A DNA stretch of 52,626 bases from Streptomyces albidochromogenes. Lineage in GTDB: Bacteria; Actinomycetota; Actinomycetes; Streptomycetales; Streptomycetaceae. A program made the translations under genes and the position numbers. Shown here one piece after another: positions 8,800 through 18,177 of this stretch (position 1 is its first letter; every line of letters begins with the position of its first letter). The notes below the pieces were generated by a model that was given only the letters and a program-made list of their open reading frames with translations, had not been told where the DNA came from and ran no database searches. The DNA lies in assembly GCF_005981925.1 (NCBI RefSeq), contig NZ_VBVX01000008.1:1-52626 (forward strand). The letters run 5' to 3'.

Positions 8800-8900
8800 G
8801 CGTCCGGGAGTATTTCGGGGATGCTGCGCGGGTCGAGCCGTCCCTGGTGGGTCGGTGGCGGACGTGCGCGGTCCGGCCGGCAGATCTGTGGCGTAGGCGG

Positions 8901-9070
8901 GTCGTGGTCGTAGCCGCGGCCACCGAGCACGGCGTCGGGGCGGCACCGGGGTCGGCCGCGCTTGCGCCGCACGGGAGGCACCGCCTGGACCAGGGGGATG
9001 AGCTGGGTGACGTCGTTGGGGTTGCCGCCGGTCAGGGTGGCGGCGAGTCCCGACCGACCTTGCTTGTGTC
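8901..9070 (-). pseudogene. IS5-family transposase fragment
   Basis: A short piece reads LTGGNPNDVTQLIPLVQAV, KRGRPRCRPDAVLG and GRGYDHD, the central part of IS5-type transposases (the Asp of LGDRGYDHD is the second catalytic Asp). Coding similarity stops on both sides. This is a relic and cannot move. Confidence 0.75.
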
Positions 9071-9454
9071 CCGCGACCTGTCTGGGGCGGGGGCGTCGGG
9101 TCGCTTCTCGGGCGGTCAGCCAGCCCTCGCGGTTTCCTCAGCTCGTGCCCGAGTGGGGCGAGGTCTGGATGATTGCGCCGTTGAACGTCAGTCAGGCGAC
9201 GATTGCGCGCGGAGACGAGGTCCGGTGCACGTCTTTGCCACCCGCCGAATAGTTCGCCGCCCAGGAACTGGTGGCCGGTGACGCCCTCACGGACGCAACA
9301 CTGCAATCGGCGGCCGCGGAAGCGAACCTGATCAGCACGTTTTTCACAGTCCTCTACGTTGAAAGGTCCCTTGACGCTAGGCTTCGTACCCACCCGCGCA
9401 TGCGGAGGAGTTGTCGAACGGGCGTGCGGCTAATCAAGTTCGGGGGAGGACTTC

Positions 9455-9793
9455 ATGACGCCACAGCAGCTTATCGAGCGTCTCGAGGGGATCAAGGACT
9501 GGCGGCTCACCGCGCAGGAGTGGATCGCCGTTGGTGATGTACTGGACAGTCTCGGGGCTGTGCTTGCTGAAGGGGACGACGCCAAGGCCATCCTCGTCCT
9601 CGCCCGGCTTGAACCGTTGGAGCGAGCAGGAGCGGCCCGCCGGGCACTGGCCCGGTTGGGTGCGGGGCGTACACCGATCCCGCCGCAGCAGCGGGAGCAG
9701 CGCAATCACCTGATCGAACGGCTGACCGTTGACCTGCGCAGTCCGGAAGATCGCTCCCAGGGCGGGTGTGGGGATCGAGGGACGGCCGAATGA
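9455..9793 (+). CDS. CATRA-associated small protein (CASP-type)
   Basis: A 112-residue helical protein (MTPQQLIERLEGIKDW, then TAQEWIAVGDVLDSL, DDAKAILVLARLEPL, PPQQREQRNHLIERLT). I match it to the small component named in databases as the CATRA system-associated protein, on pattern and on its neighbours: the next two genes are the other CATRA parts. GGGGAGG lies 7 nt before the ATG. Its biochemical role is unknown to me. Predicted conflict systems of this kind are thought to sense invasion and trigger host dormancy or death. First gene of the operon. Confidence 0.75.
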   Translation: MTPQQLIERLEGIKDWRLTAQEWIAVGDVLDSLGAVLAEGDDAKAILVLARLEPLERAGAARRALARLGAGRTPIPPQQREQRNHLIERLTVDLRSPEDRSQGGCGDRGTAE

Positions 9794-9907
9794 CAAGCCG
9801 TATCCGAGCCGCTGGTGGGCGGCGTTGGCATGTTGAAAGCCCCCTCGAAGAACCTCCTCGCTCCCTTGACCCGCTCCTTCAGAATTCTGGGAAGTAGGCA
9901 ACGCAGC

Positions 9908-11437
9908 ATGAGCAGAGTAACTAAGTCGGCTTTGCTCGTCATGGCATTCGCACCAGCTGATTCGGAAGTCCATAACAATTCGCGCGAGTATCTTCAATCT
10001 ATTTGGCGGGCATGTCGTTCGTTGGGCGTAACCGATCCGATTCCAGGTACTTCGGTGCCTGCGGATCGCATCGATTTCAGCTTGGCTCACTCGACCACCT
10101 CAGAATTCACACTGTTGGCGGCCGCCGATCGAACGGCAGGCGACTCCCTCTACTCCGCCTTCGCCTTCGCGGAGCATGACGTCGTAGGCGTCGTTGCCCT
10201 GCTCGCGCCCAATGACACGACGAGGGATCTCACCCAGTGGAGCGACCTCGACGCCGAGTGGAATGCAGCGGTGGCGGCTGCGGACCGGCCGCCACCGCCC
10301 TGGGGGATGCTCGGCGAGTTCCGTGTGTTCGAGGCTCTCTACGACCGAGGATTCGGACTCGGGGACCGCGCGATGTGCGATCTCATCCGCCGGAATGCGC
10401 CCCGGAGAGGGAGCGAATCATGGTCTAGCAGCTTCGACCGCACAGAACACGGATTCGCCGTGTGGCGGGCTGACGGCGCCGGCGGACCGGAAGCTGTCAC
10501 CGACCTCTACGTCCTCGCACCGGCCCGCCAGGAAGTCGCCCTCGACGAGTGGGCCTGGGCTGTCGAGGGCCGACACGGGCTTCGACCGCTCCCACGCTAT
10601 CTGCTCCAGCTTTCGAAGATCCGCCATCAGAACCTGCTGTACGCGGCTTCCGAAGCGTCAAACGCGCAGATCGTCGAGAGCGACGAGCGGACGACAAAAC
10701 TCCTACGGGAGCTAAACCAGTCAACGCGGCGCCCTGTGCCCTTGGAACGCGTCCTGAAGGCGTCGGCTCTTGTGGACGAGGCACAATTCGGCCCCCAGGG
10801 ACTACTGTGGACGATCACCCGGCAGCGCCAGCTGAGCCGCAGCCTCTCGATCGCCGTAGCCAACATGCGCCTGCACACCCCCGATGTACGAAGGTGCGGC
10901 AAGGGAGTCTCCTGGACTGTGACCGACCTCGCCGACGCAGAATGGCTGATCAGACAGGTGGAGGACGACCGGCTGCATCTTGAAGCCGTGCGCGAGCGCG
11001 CGGAAGGTGTACGTGCGGCGGTCTCGGCGCTCGTCGAGCGTGAACTTGCCAGCCATCGTGGATGGCTATCGCTCATTCAGACGTCCATCCTGGGTTCGGT
11101 CCTCACGGCGCTGACCGCAGTGCAGGCGATGCGCTACGAGGTTCCGATACGCGACGCACTTCAGTCCCCGGTCATCGCCGCAGTAGCCGCTCTCGCTCTA
11201 GCCCTGCCCCTGGCGGTGCTGCGCCTGGCGGGCGTGTCTCCGACGACGCGGCGGTACAGGTGGCTCGACTCGGGCGCTGCGGGGCTGTTCGGCGCCGCCC
11301 TGGGGTGGCTGGCCGTCACCGGCTGGACAGTCAGCTGGGGAAGGGAGCCGCCGGCCGCTCCATGGACGATCTCTGCCGCCTTCGTGGCCGGTCTGATCAC
11401 GTTCCTCGGGACGCACCTCTTGACTCGGCGAAGATAG
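9908..11437 (+). CDS. CATRA conflict-system membrane-associated protein
   Basis: About 509 residues. The N-terminal 370 or so residues are soluble (for example LGEFRVFEALYDRG, VYDLYVLAPARQE-like segments, LPRYLLQLSKIRHQ, and a helical part up to LVERELASHRG). The last 130 residues carry about four hydrophobic helices (ILGSVLTALTAVQAM, VIAAVAALALALPLAVL, GLFGAALGWLAVTGW, ISAAFVAGLITFLGTHLL) and end TRRR, so the protein is probably membrane-anchored with a cytoplasmic sensor domain. It fits the caspase/TPR-repeat-associated (CATRA) partner placed between the small protein and the CHAT protease. The start is uncertain: ATG 9908 has AAGTAGG upstream, and ATG 9941 and a GTG at 9815 are alternatives. 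Confidence 0.7.
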   Translation: MSRVTKSALLVMAFAPADSEVHNNSREYLQSIWRACRSLGVTDPIPGTSVPADRIDFSLAHSTTSEFTLLAAADRTAGDSLYSAFAFAEHDVVGVVALLAPNDTTRDLTQWSDLDAEWNAAVAAADRPPPPWGMLGEFRVFEALYDRGFGLGDRAMCDLIRRNAPRRGSESWSSSFDRTEHGFAVWRADGAGGPEAVTDLYVLAPARQEVALDEWAWAVEGRHGLRPLPRYLLQLSKIRHQNLLYAASEASNAQIVESDERTTKLLRELNQSTRRPVPLERVLKASALVDEAQFGPQGLLWTITRQRQLSRSLSIAVANMRLHTPDVRRCGKGVSWTVTDLADAEWLIRQVEDDRLHLEAVRERAEGVRAAVSALVERELASHRGWLSLIQTSILGSVLTALTAVQAMRYEVPIRDALQSPVIAAVAALALALPLAVLRLAGVSPTTRRYRWLDSGAAGLFGAALGWLAVTGWTVSWGREPPAAPWTISAAFVAGLITFLGTHLLTRRR

Positions 11438-11530
11438 CCCTCTGGCCTTCCCCTCCCGCCCGCGCACCGTTCCTTTGCAACCGCAACGGTGGAGCCATGA
11501 ACCCGACGGACTCACCGAGGAGTTGTCCGT

Positions 11531-14233
11531 ATGCCCCAGGCCAACGAACATCACCCACAGGACCTCAGCTCCGCGATCAGGGCCTTCGTCGAGGCACTGG
11601 ACATCGAGGATCTGATCATGAGGTTCGACGTCGACTTCGACGCCCCGATGCGCCAGACGGACGCCACCGGCATGCTGCGACTGGCTCGGGCGCACACCAA
11701 GGACCCGGCGGCGGGTGCGCGAGGCATCGCCCGTCGGGTCGGTGCCCACTGGTGCGAAATCATCCAGGCGGACGTCAGATACGAGTTACTCTCGGCGCTG
11801 CAACTGATCGAGGCGTCCCAACGGGACGCAGAACGACTGATGGCATGGCACTCCGACCGTGCCCCTGACCCCGCTGACATCTTCCCCAACTACGCCCTCG
11901 CCCGCTGGTATGACGGAGTCGGCCGGATCCGATTCCGCCTGGGCAGCTTCACCGCCTCCCGCCGTGTCTTCGCGACCGCGGTGCAGGTGGCCGAGAGGGC
12001 CCGGCTGTGGTGGGCACTGCCCGACTTGCTCAGCAACTACACCCGCGCTGAATTCGAGGAACGTAGCCAGGCTGCCCGCGAGGGGGCAGGAAACGCAGAG
12101 GTCAACGCGTTCGTCCCCCCGATGCAGGAGATGCACGACAAGATCCTTGGGCAGGCGAACGAGCACGGTGTCGACACTGAGACCGTTCCCAGCGAGGCGA
12201 CTCCCCTCAGGCACCGGGAGTTTCTGCGCGGCTACTCCAACGCTCTGCACAACCTCGCCACCGCGCTGCGGCAGGCCGGGGAGATCACGCAGTCGTTGGG
12301 TGTCACCGCACGCTCCAAGGCCATCTCCGAGTGCCTTAACGACACGTACCGGGTATCACAATCGCTTTTGAACGAGGCCCTCTGTGGTGACCGCCCCAAG
12401 GAGCGCTTTGAAACTCTACGTGATGTGGGGCACGGTAGAGAGAAGGTGGGACCGGGGTGGGAGCGCGGCCGACGGATCGCCCGCCAAAACCTTGCACGGC
12501 TCGGCGGCGGTCCCGAGGGACTGGCCGAACTGGGACGGCTTCTGGACGAACTGGAGGACGACGCAGCCGGCATAGGCCGCCGCGCCGGGCTCGACGTTGA
12601 CTTCTATGCCTACACCGTGCGCTCCTACCGGGAAACGGCCGCCGCCCTTCCTGTGTCCGATCGTCCGCGCGATGTCCTGGACCGCCGCCTAAAGATGGCG
12701 GAGTCGGTGCGGGAAGCGATCGCCCTCCCCGTGTACAAGCGCGCCTACGCCAAGCACGTGAGGCCCGCGTATCTGCGTGCCGTCGGTGCGCAGATGTCTC
12801 GGGGCGGCCACCGGCAGGAGGACCTGGAAAAGATCGTGTCCCTGGTGGAGGAGTCCTCAGGCCGGGAACTCCTGGATCTGCTCGCCTCATCCCGTCCGCC
12901 GGTACTCAATCGCCCCGCCCATCCGCTGCCCACCCGTGACGAAACTGAAGAGGCCCCTCAGAGCAACCGGCTGCCGGCCATGCGGGCACAAACCCCCGAC
13001 CCGGCGACGATGAGGGAGATGAGGGAGATGCTCGTCGAGCGGGCGCAGCAGTACGAGGACCACTTCCTCCACCACCCGCTGAAATCGGCGACACACGACG
13101 AGGACATCGCTCACCAGTTGGTGCAGTACACCCTCAACCATCAGGGTTCCTGCGTCGTGCGGTACTTCCGTTTCGGTACATCGGATGCGGCGCTGGACGG
13201 CGAGGAGACGTCGGCGCCCGACTCTCTCGGCATCATGGTCTGCCGGAACGGGGTGCTGACGCTGCTCCCTTCCATCTCCTACGCGGACGTGGCCGAGCTC
13301 GCGCGGCAGGTCTTCGAGGACATTGGCGATCCGGAAAATCCGGTGCCTAGGAAAGAGACGTGTCGTCGTATTTGGAACCTTCTGATCGGCCCGATGTGGG
13401 AGAGCGTCAACTGGGGCGGCTCGCCGACTCATCTCACTCTGATCCCGACCGACGACGTTTTCGCGATCCCCCTGCACGTCGCCACCGAGCCGGACGACAA
13501 CCGGCCGCTTGCCGCACGGGTCCCCCTCTCGCATTCGGTGAGCGTTGCCGCCTTTGTCACCCGTGGCCGGCATCTGCTCAAGAAGCAGCTCATGGAGGAC
13601 GACGATGACCTTGCGGCACTACTGTCGACCGACAACGAAGCGACGGGCGATGAGATCGTTGACGTCGGCTGGCGCGCGACACATGTCCATGTGGCCGGTC
13701 AGGTTCCCGACGCCCTCGTGGGCAAGGTCGAGGGAGCCTTCACCGCAGACTGGGACGGACTTGAACAACTCGTAGCGTTGAAACCGGAATTCTTTGTGTA
13801 CGCCGGCCACGGTCTGTACGTCGACGAGCCTGATGTGTCGGGCCCGCTGATCTACCTGGGAAAGACGGACATGCTGTCCCAGTTCGACCTTGCTCTGCGT
13901 GTCAGCCTGCCGAGGAACAAACTCACCGTGCTGGGCGCCTGTCTGGCCGGACAGGGGATGCGGTCCGACGGCGGTGACGTCCTTGGGTTCATGCGTTCCC
14001 TGATCATCAGCGGTGCTGGTGCCATCGGCGTGCCCTTGTGGTCCGTGCACAACTCGGCGATGGTGTCGACGGTGCGTGCGTTGCTGCGCGGGAGCCGGGC
14101 GGCTCTGGGGTCGTCGTCCACCGGGGTCTTCGACGTGGTGCAGGCATTGCACGACCATTACCGGGAGAGCATTGAGACGTTCACGTCAGTGGAGGCGCGA
14201 GTCGATCGTCTCCCTATCGCTTTGTACCTATGA
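11531..14233 (+). CDS. TPR-like plus CHAT (caspase-like) protease
   Basis: A 900-residue protein. The N-terminal 450 or so residues are helical with TPR-like character. The C-terminal third is a CHAT peptidase domain: catalytic His in FFVYAGHG (about residue 757) and Cys in VLGACLAG (about residue 800), followed by GAGAIGVPLWSVHNSA, all typical of caspase-fold CHAT enzymes. It is the likely effector or signal-relay protease of the CATRA operon, and its targets are unknown. Start: ATG with GAGGAG 7 nt upstream. It carries a TTA codon at 11786-11788 (in YELLSAL), so translation in Streptomyces should depend on the bldA tRNA. The downstream Nudix gene follows after 60 nt. Confidence 0.85.
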   Translation: MPQANEHHPQDLSSAIRAFVEALDIEDLIMRFDVDFDAPMRQTDATGMLRLARAHTKDPAAGARGIARRVGAHWCEIIQADVRYELLSALQLIEASQRDAERLMAWHSDRAPDPADIFPNYALARWYDGVGRIRFRLGSFTASRRVFATAVQVAERARLWWALPDLLSNYTRAEFEERSQAAREGAGNAEVNAFVPPMQEMHDKILGQANEHGVDTETVPSEATPLRHREFLRGYSNALHNLATALRQAGEITQSLGVTARSKAISECLNDTYRVSQSLLNEALCGDRPKERFETLRDVGHGREKVGPGWERGRRIARQNLARLGGGPEGLAELGRLLDELEDDAAGIGRRAGLDVDFYAYTVRSYRETAAALPVSDRPRDVLDRRLKMAESVREAIALPVYKRAYAKHVRPAYLRAVGAQMSRGGHRQEDLEKIVSLVEESSGRELLDLLASSRPPVLNRPAHPLPTRDETEEAPQSNRLPAMRAQTPDPATMREMREMLVERAQQYEDHFLHHPLKSATHDEDIAHQLVQYTLNHQGSCVVRYFRFGTSDAALDGEETSAPDSLGIMVCRNGVLTLLPSISYADVAELARQVFEDIGDPENPVPRKETCRRIWNLLIGPMWESVNWGGSPTHLTLIPTDDVFAIPLHVATEPDDNRPLAARVPLSHSVSVAAFVTRGRHLLKKQLMEDDDDLAALLSTDNEATGDEIVDVGWRATHVHVAGQVPDALVGKVEGAFTADWDGLEQLVALKPEFFVYAGHGLYVDEPDVSGPLIYLGKTDMLSQFDLALRVSLPRNKLTVLGACLAGQGMRSDGGDVLGFMRSLIISGAGAIGVPLWSVHNSAMVSTVRALLRGSRAALGSSSTGVFDVVQALHDHYRESIETFTSVEARVDRLPIALYL

Positions 14234-14293
14234 CCAGCTTGCGTCGGACTCCGCCTCAGCGGTCCCGACCTGGCGCGCAGATGTAGGGGATCT

Positions 14294-15043
14294 ATGAGCG
14301 CTCACGACCGAGCCGCCAGGAGGCAGGCCGCACTCGCGGACTACGAGGCGCTGCGTGAGCGTCGCCCGGAGCTCTTCGTGAACCCGTCTGGCGCGGCGTT
14401 CAAGATTCTCCTCGATCGTGCTGGGCAGAAACAGGCGTCTGACGAGGTGTCACGGGCGGCAGTCGCGGCCGGGCTGCCCGAAAGCGCGGGAGACATCGGC
14501 GTCGTCTACCGCGACGCCTACTTCTCTCTGGTTCGTGACGCCGTACAGTTCCCGAACAACAGACTGGGCACGTACATCCGCCTCGTGCCCGCATCCGTGT
14601 CGGGAGGAGCCGCAGTCCTGCCCCTGCTCACTGACGGACGCGTCGTCCTGCTGCGCCACTTCCGCCATGCCGACCGAGGCTGGCACTGGGAAATCCCCCG
14701 CGGATTCGGTGACCCGGGGGAGAACGGGGCCGGCACGGCGGCCCGGGAACTCCAGGAAGAGCTGGGCCTCCATGTCGTGAACCTCACGTATCTCGGTGCT
14801 GTTTCTCCCGACACCGGTCTACGTGCGGGAACGGACCATTTGTACCTTGCGCGAATCGACACAGCGCAGTTGACGGACAGCCCTACAAGGGGTGCCAGGG
14901 AGGAGGGAATCGACAGGTACCTGGCTGTATCGCAGGGCGAACTCCGCTCCATGGTTGCGGGTCAGCAGATCTCCGACGCATACACCCTGTCCGCATATGC
15001 GCTGGCCATGGCTCAGGGGCTACTGAAGGCCGACGAAGACTGA
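14294..15043 (+). CDS. Nudix hydrolase
   Basis: 249 residues. The Nudix box is complete: GFGDPGE, seven residues, then RELQEELGL (about residues 140-162), matching G-x5-E-x7-REUxEExGU. It should hydrolyse a nucleoside diphosphate linked to another group, in the style of ADP-ribose pyrophosphatases, but the substrate cannot be read from sequence. The N-terminal 80 residues are an unfamiliar helical extension. It lies 60 nt after the CHAT gene in the same direction, so it is likely part of the conflict operon, perhaps to make, remove or tune a nucleotide signal (inference). Confidence 0.85.
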   Translation: MSAHDRAARRQAALADYEALRERRPELFVNPSGAAFKILLDRAGQKQASDEVSRAAVAAGLPESAGDIGVVYRDAYFSLVRDAVQFPNNRLGTYIRLVPASVSGGAAVLPLLTDGRVVLLRHFRHADRGWHWEIPRGFGDPGENGAGTAARELQEELGLHVVNLTYLGAVSPDTGLRAGTDHLYLARIDTAQLTDSPTRGAREEGIDRYLAVSQGELRSMVAGQQISDAYTLSAYALAMAQGLLKADED

Positions 15044-15484
15044 AGCGCGGCACCAGAGCTTCGGCGTAGTCGCGTGGCGTTCGGTACGTGATCACGTGAG
15101 CCCCAATGGAGCGAGGCGGGAGTTCGCGTCCGGCACTTGGCGCGGAGTGCACCCGGTATGTTGCGGATGCTGGCGATGTGCCGGGCGCCAATGGCGAGGT
15201 TGCCCCAGGCGGGCGGCGTCCTTCACCTTGGGCTGCCAGGTCTTCTCCACCGCGGCCTGCAGCTCATCCGGCAGCGCCGGGAACGCCCCGGCGCCGTGGG
15301 CGGGGGTGGCCCTACCGCATATGGCCGCAGCGGTCCTAGGCGCTGGGTGATGATGGGCCGGCGAGTACCGCCGCTGCCGATGTCTCTGTGTCCCATGTGC
15401 CCGCGTGGTCTTTGGTTCCTGATCAGGGGCGGGGGAGGGATGCGGTGGTGCGTCATCTGCGCCGCCCTGTACCCGGGCGCAGTA

Positions 15485-16145
15485 CATCTCGGCCACAGTC
15501 ACGGGCAAGACTCTGGTGGCGATCCGGGTCGCTCTCGCGCTCCGGGCGAGGTTGCCGCTGGTGGTGCCGACCCTAAATCTGGCGGCGCAGACTGCTTTGG
15601 CGTGGCGGCGGGACAGCTACCTGCGTCAAATGATCATCGTTTCCTCGATGGACACCGCCGGCCACCAGGCGTTCGCGGCCGCGCAGGTCGCCTCCACGGG
15701 CAGCCCCGAGGCACTGGCCGCCCTGCTGTCAGTGGTGGGGAAGGGGCCAGGGGAGCCTCCGTTCCTCACGGTGATCTGCACCTACGACTCCCTGGGCATG
15801 ATCTGGGACAAGCACTACGCCGCCTGGCGAGCCCGTCTCACTGCCGCCGCCGACTACCACCAGGCCCACGGCCACCTCGCCGCCCCCGCCACCACCCCGA
15901 TCGGCGCATGGCTCGCCGAACAACGCCACCTCGCCACGAAGAACCAGCTCGACCCCGTCCGCGCCGCCGACCTGGCGGCGATCGACCCCCACTGGCAGCT
16001 GCCGCACGGCGCCGACTGGCACCGCAAGTACCACCTCCTGCGCGCCCACCTCGCCGCCGGCCGCGACGCGGCCGCACTGACCCGCGACACCCTCCTGGGC
16101 CCGGTAAAGATCGGCTCCTGGCTGCACCGACAGCTCACCGGATGA
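15485..16145 (+). pseudogene. Decayed helicase with internal deletion
   Basis: The start resembles the beginning of a superfamily 2 helicase: SATVTGKTLVAIRVALALR (a damaged Walker A, normally ATGxGKT) and LVVPTLNLAAQTALAWR, then ICTYDSLGMI. The text jumps straight to WDKHYAAWRARLTAAADYHQAHGHL and GAWLAEQRHLATKNQL, which are helicase-associated (HA) repeats. The Walker B DEAH box and the second RecA domain are missing, and there is no usable start for the first part. The reading frame is otherwise open to 16145 (SWLHRQLTG). It cannot work as a helicase. Confidence 0.65.
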
Positions 16146-16470
16146 ACCCGCCTCAAGACCGGCTAACAGCACCTGCTCACCACGCTCGGGTGACCCCCCA
16201 GGCCAACCCCTTCGCCCCCACCCGTCGTACTCGCCGCACCTTCGAGGAGACCGTCCAGCTCCTGGAACTCTTCCTTCACCGTGAGGGCCGCGCCCCCACC
16301 GCCCGTGAGGAGATCACCGTGGACGGTGACACTGTCAAGATCGGCCCCTGGTTCGCCAAGGCCCGCACAAGCACCGCAGCGGCCAGCTCGACACCGGGCA
16401 CGAACGCCTCGTGGCCGCTCTCTTCGACGGCGACTGGACCGACGAAGACCCGGCCCCCGCCTTCGCCTGA
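16142..16470 (+). pseudogene. Helicase-associated module fragment, copy 1
   Basis: Begins at an ATGA overlap with the previous fragment's stop. It carries RRTFEETVQLLELFLHREG, then APTAREEITVDGDTVKIGPW in one frame, and HRSGQLDTGHERLVAALFDG followed by WTDEDPAPAFA in another. One missing A near 16370 (in GCACAAGCAC) separates them. The pattern is that of the terminal HA segment of Streptomyces helicases. It is paralogous to the fragment at 17942-18177. Confidence 0.6.
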
Positions 16471-16651
16471 CCCGCAAGCTCAACCGCAGGCGATTGCCCT
16501 CCTGACCTGTCTGTAGGGACCGGGGAGGAGAGCCGTGCGGATTGCCCTGGAGCGGGTGGTGCCTCAGCGCCTTCGGCGGCGGTCTGCTGGCCTGGGAGAA
16601 CCCGGACGAAGACTCAGCTTGTCGTTCAACCCTCAGGCTGCCGTGGGTGGA

Positions 16652-17149
16652 TCAGTCGATCCAGATCAGCATTGCGTGACCGGCGGATGCGGCGCCGCGG
16701 AAGAACTCTGTCAGGGGAGTGAAGAGGTCGCTGGCCCACTCCAGTGAGGCTGGCGAGTCCCAGATCTGGGGGTAGATCTCGGCCTTGGTGAGTTCGGAGG
16801 GGTCGACACCCTGGATGAGCTGGTCATACCTCGTCCGGTGCAGGGTGTCAGCGGCCAGCTGTACTTGTTCTGGGGTCAGGTACTGCGGCGGTCCGTAACC
16901 CCAGTGATCGGTGGTGAGGGGTTCCTCGCCGTGGACGACGTCGACGGGGAAGGCCAAGCGTTGCAGGAGGAATCCGAGCAGGTGCCATGTCTGGTGTGTG
17001 GTGAAGTGCCGCGCCTCGGCCGGTGCAGGCTCACCCTCCGCCTGCGCGTCCAGAATCTCCTCGGCGAGATTCCACGCCCACTCCGGTTCCTTCAGGGCGC
17101 GGTCCAGTTCGGCAGGCGTGACGCGCAGGTACTCCCCGTTCATGCTCAT
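16652..17149 (-). CDS. DUF1877/YfbM-like protein
   Basis: 165 residues starting MSMNGEYLRVTPAELDRAL, which matches the conserved opening of the YfbM/DUF1877 family (M-x-M-x-x-Y-x-R-V-T). The rest fits too (THQTWHLLGFLL, YGPPQYLTPEQVQLAADTL). Cytosolic, and its biochemical role is not established. The start was set at 17149 rather than an in-frame Met four codons earlier, because family members begin just before this motif. It stands alone between helicase remnants. Confidence 0.8.
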   Translation of the reverse strand: MSMNGEYLRVTPAELDRALKEPEWAWNLAEEILDAQAEGEPAPAEARHFTTHQTWHLLGFLLQRLAFPVDVVHGEEPLTTDHWGYGPPQYLTPEQVQLAADTLHRTRYDQLIQGVDPSELTKAEIYPQIWDSPASLEWASDLFTPLTEFFRGAASAGHAMLIWID

Positions 17150-17211
17150 GGGCGGCAGCATACGGAGCGTGTCCGACAGTGGCGTCGGTCGACCCCGAGC
17201 CGGTTACGTAT

Positions 17212-17242
17212 TGCGATCAACGCATTTTTTACGATGATCGCA
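17212..17242. promoter_or_regulatory. Inverted repeat at gene start
   Basis: TGCGATCA and TGATCGCA form perfect 8-bp arms around a 15-nt AT-rich spacer, ending 2 nt before the ATG at 17245. The position suits an operator for that gene or for self-control, since the gene product has a helix-turn-helix-like segment. Confidence 0.4.
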
Positions 17243-17244
17243 GT

Positions 17245-17670
17245 ATGGACTTGGTGAACGACATTGTGGCAATCCGATTCCCCACGCCTGCGCCGGGCTC
17301 GGTAACCCCGGCCGATCTGTACTTCGACGCCTGTGAGCAGGCAGAACGCCTCCGCGCAGACGAGGCGCAGAACCTCCAAGCCGCGAGCGACAGTCTGGAA
17401 GCCGACCCGCTGCTCCTAGCCCTTGAAGACGCCAGGACCCGTAAGGCTGCGGCGGATGCCGAGATCCGCCTCCTCCTTGCCTATGGACGGGAGTTCCACG
17501 GCACCCGGCCCTACCGCCTAGAGCCCCTGTCACAGGCCAGCGGTCTGACCATCTCCGGCATCCGCACCGCCTACGGCCCGAACGAAATCCAGCAAGTGGT
17601 GCACGCCGTCCACCGCGGACCCAACCGCCGCACCACCACCGCACCTACTGAGCAGGCCCATGACCATTGA
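17245..17670 (+). CDS. Hypothetical protein with HTH-like segment
   Basis: 141 residues from the ATG at 17245 (MDLVNDIVAIRF). Mostly helical, with a charged coiled stretch (ARTRKAAADAEIRLLLAYG) and then LEPLSQASGLTISGIRTAYG, which reads like a helix-turn-helix (LSQASGLT-SGIRTAY). It may therefore be a small DNA-binding protein, possibly acting on the inverted repeat just upstream (inference). The longer version from 17179 would read through that repeat and is less likely. Its stop overlaps the start of the next small gene by 11 nt. Confidence 0.55.
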   Translation: MDLVNDIVAIRFPTPAPGSVTPADLYFDACEQAERLRADEAQNLQAASDSLEADPLLLALEDARTRKAAADAEIRLLLAYGREFHGTRPYRLEPLSQASGLTISGIRTAYGPNEIQQVVHAVHRGPNRRTTTAPTEQAHDH

Positions 17671-17929
17671 ACCGGACACCTGCTCCTGCTCCACCCCCTG
17701 GCCCCGCCTGACCGCCGTCATCGAACAGTGCGAGTACACCGTCACACCAACCGCCGAACACAGCCCCGCCTCCGCGCTCTACCTCGCCCACTGCGCCTTA
17801 TGCGGCGCCCTCTACACCGCCCCGTGGAAACGCACTCGTGAAGACCACAACCAGCCTGTACCTACTGCACTCCGAAGCAAAGACCACCGATCCGCCCAAG
17901 CCGCTGAGCCTGCAGGGGCACGAGCCTGA
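17660..17929 (+). CDS. Small Cys-containing hypothetical protein
   Basis: 89 residues, translationally overlapping the gene before it. Four Cys residues lie in the first half (DTCSCST, EQCEY, HCALCGALY), the CALCG pair being a possible metal or redox site. The C-terminal 35 residues are low complexity and may be spurious. No family recognised. Confidence 0.45.
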   Translation: MTIEPDTCSCSTPWPRLTAVIEQCEYTVTPTAEHSPASALYLAHCALCGALYTAPWKRTREDHNQPVPTALRSKDHRSAQAAEPAGARA

Positions 17930-17941
17930 AATCCGGGTTCC

Positions 17942-18177
17942 GGCTTCGAGGACATGATCCAGCTCCTCGAGCTCTTCCTCCACCGCGAACAGCGCGCACC
18001 CGCCGCCCGCGAGGAGATCACCTCGACGGCGAGAAGGTCCGCATCGGCGCATGGCTCGCGAAAACCCGCACGAAGCAACGTGCCGGGCAGCTCCCCACCG
18101 AGCACACGCAGCTCCTCTCCTTGCTCTTCGATGGCGACTGGCTGCACGAAGGCGTGACCCCGGCAGTGAGCGTGTGA
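17942..18177 (+). pseudogene. Helicase-associated module fragment, copy 2
   Basis: FEDMIQLLELFLHREQ, then APAAREEIT in one frame and LDGEKVRIGAWLAKTRTKQ, RAGQLPTEHTQLLSLLFDG in the next. One base is missing near 18022. Clearly homologous to the fragment at 16142-16470, so a helicase tail has been duplicated or two relatives decayed side by side. Confidence 0.6.

Noticed and set aside
7902-9454. Additional protein genes in the IS110/IS5 remnant zone
   Set aside because: Apart from the gene at 8362-8799, open frames lack starts, ribosome sites or recognisable motifs.
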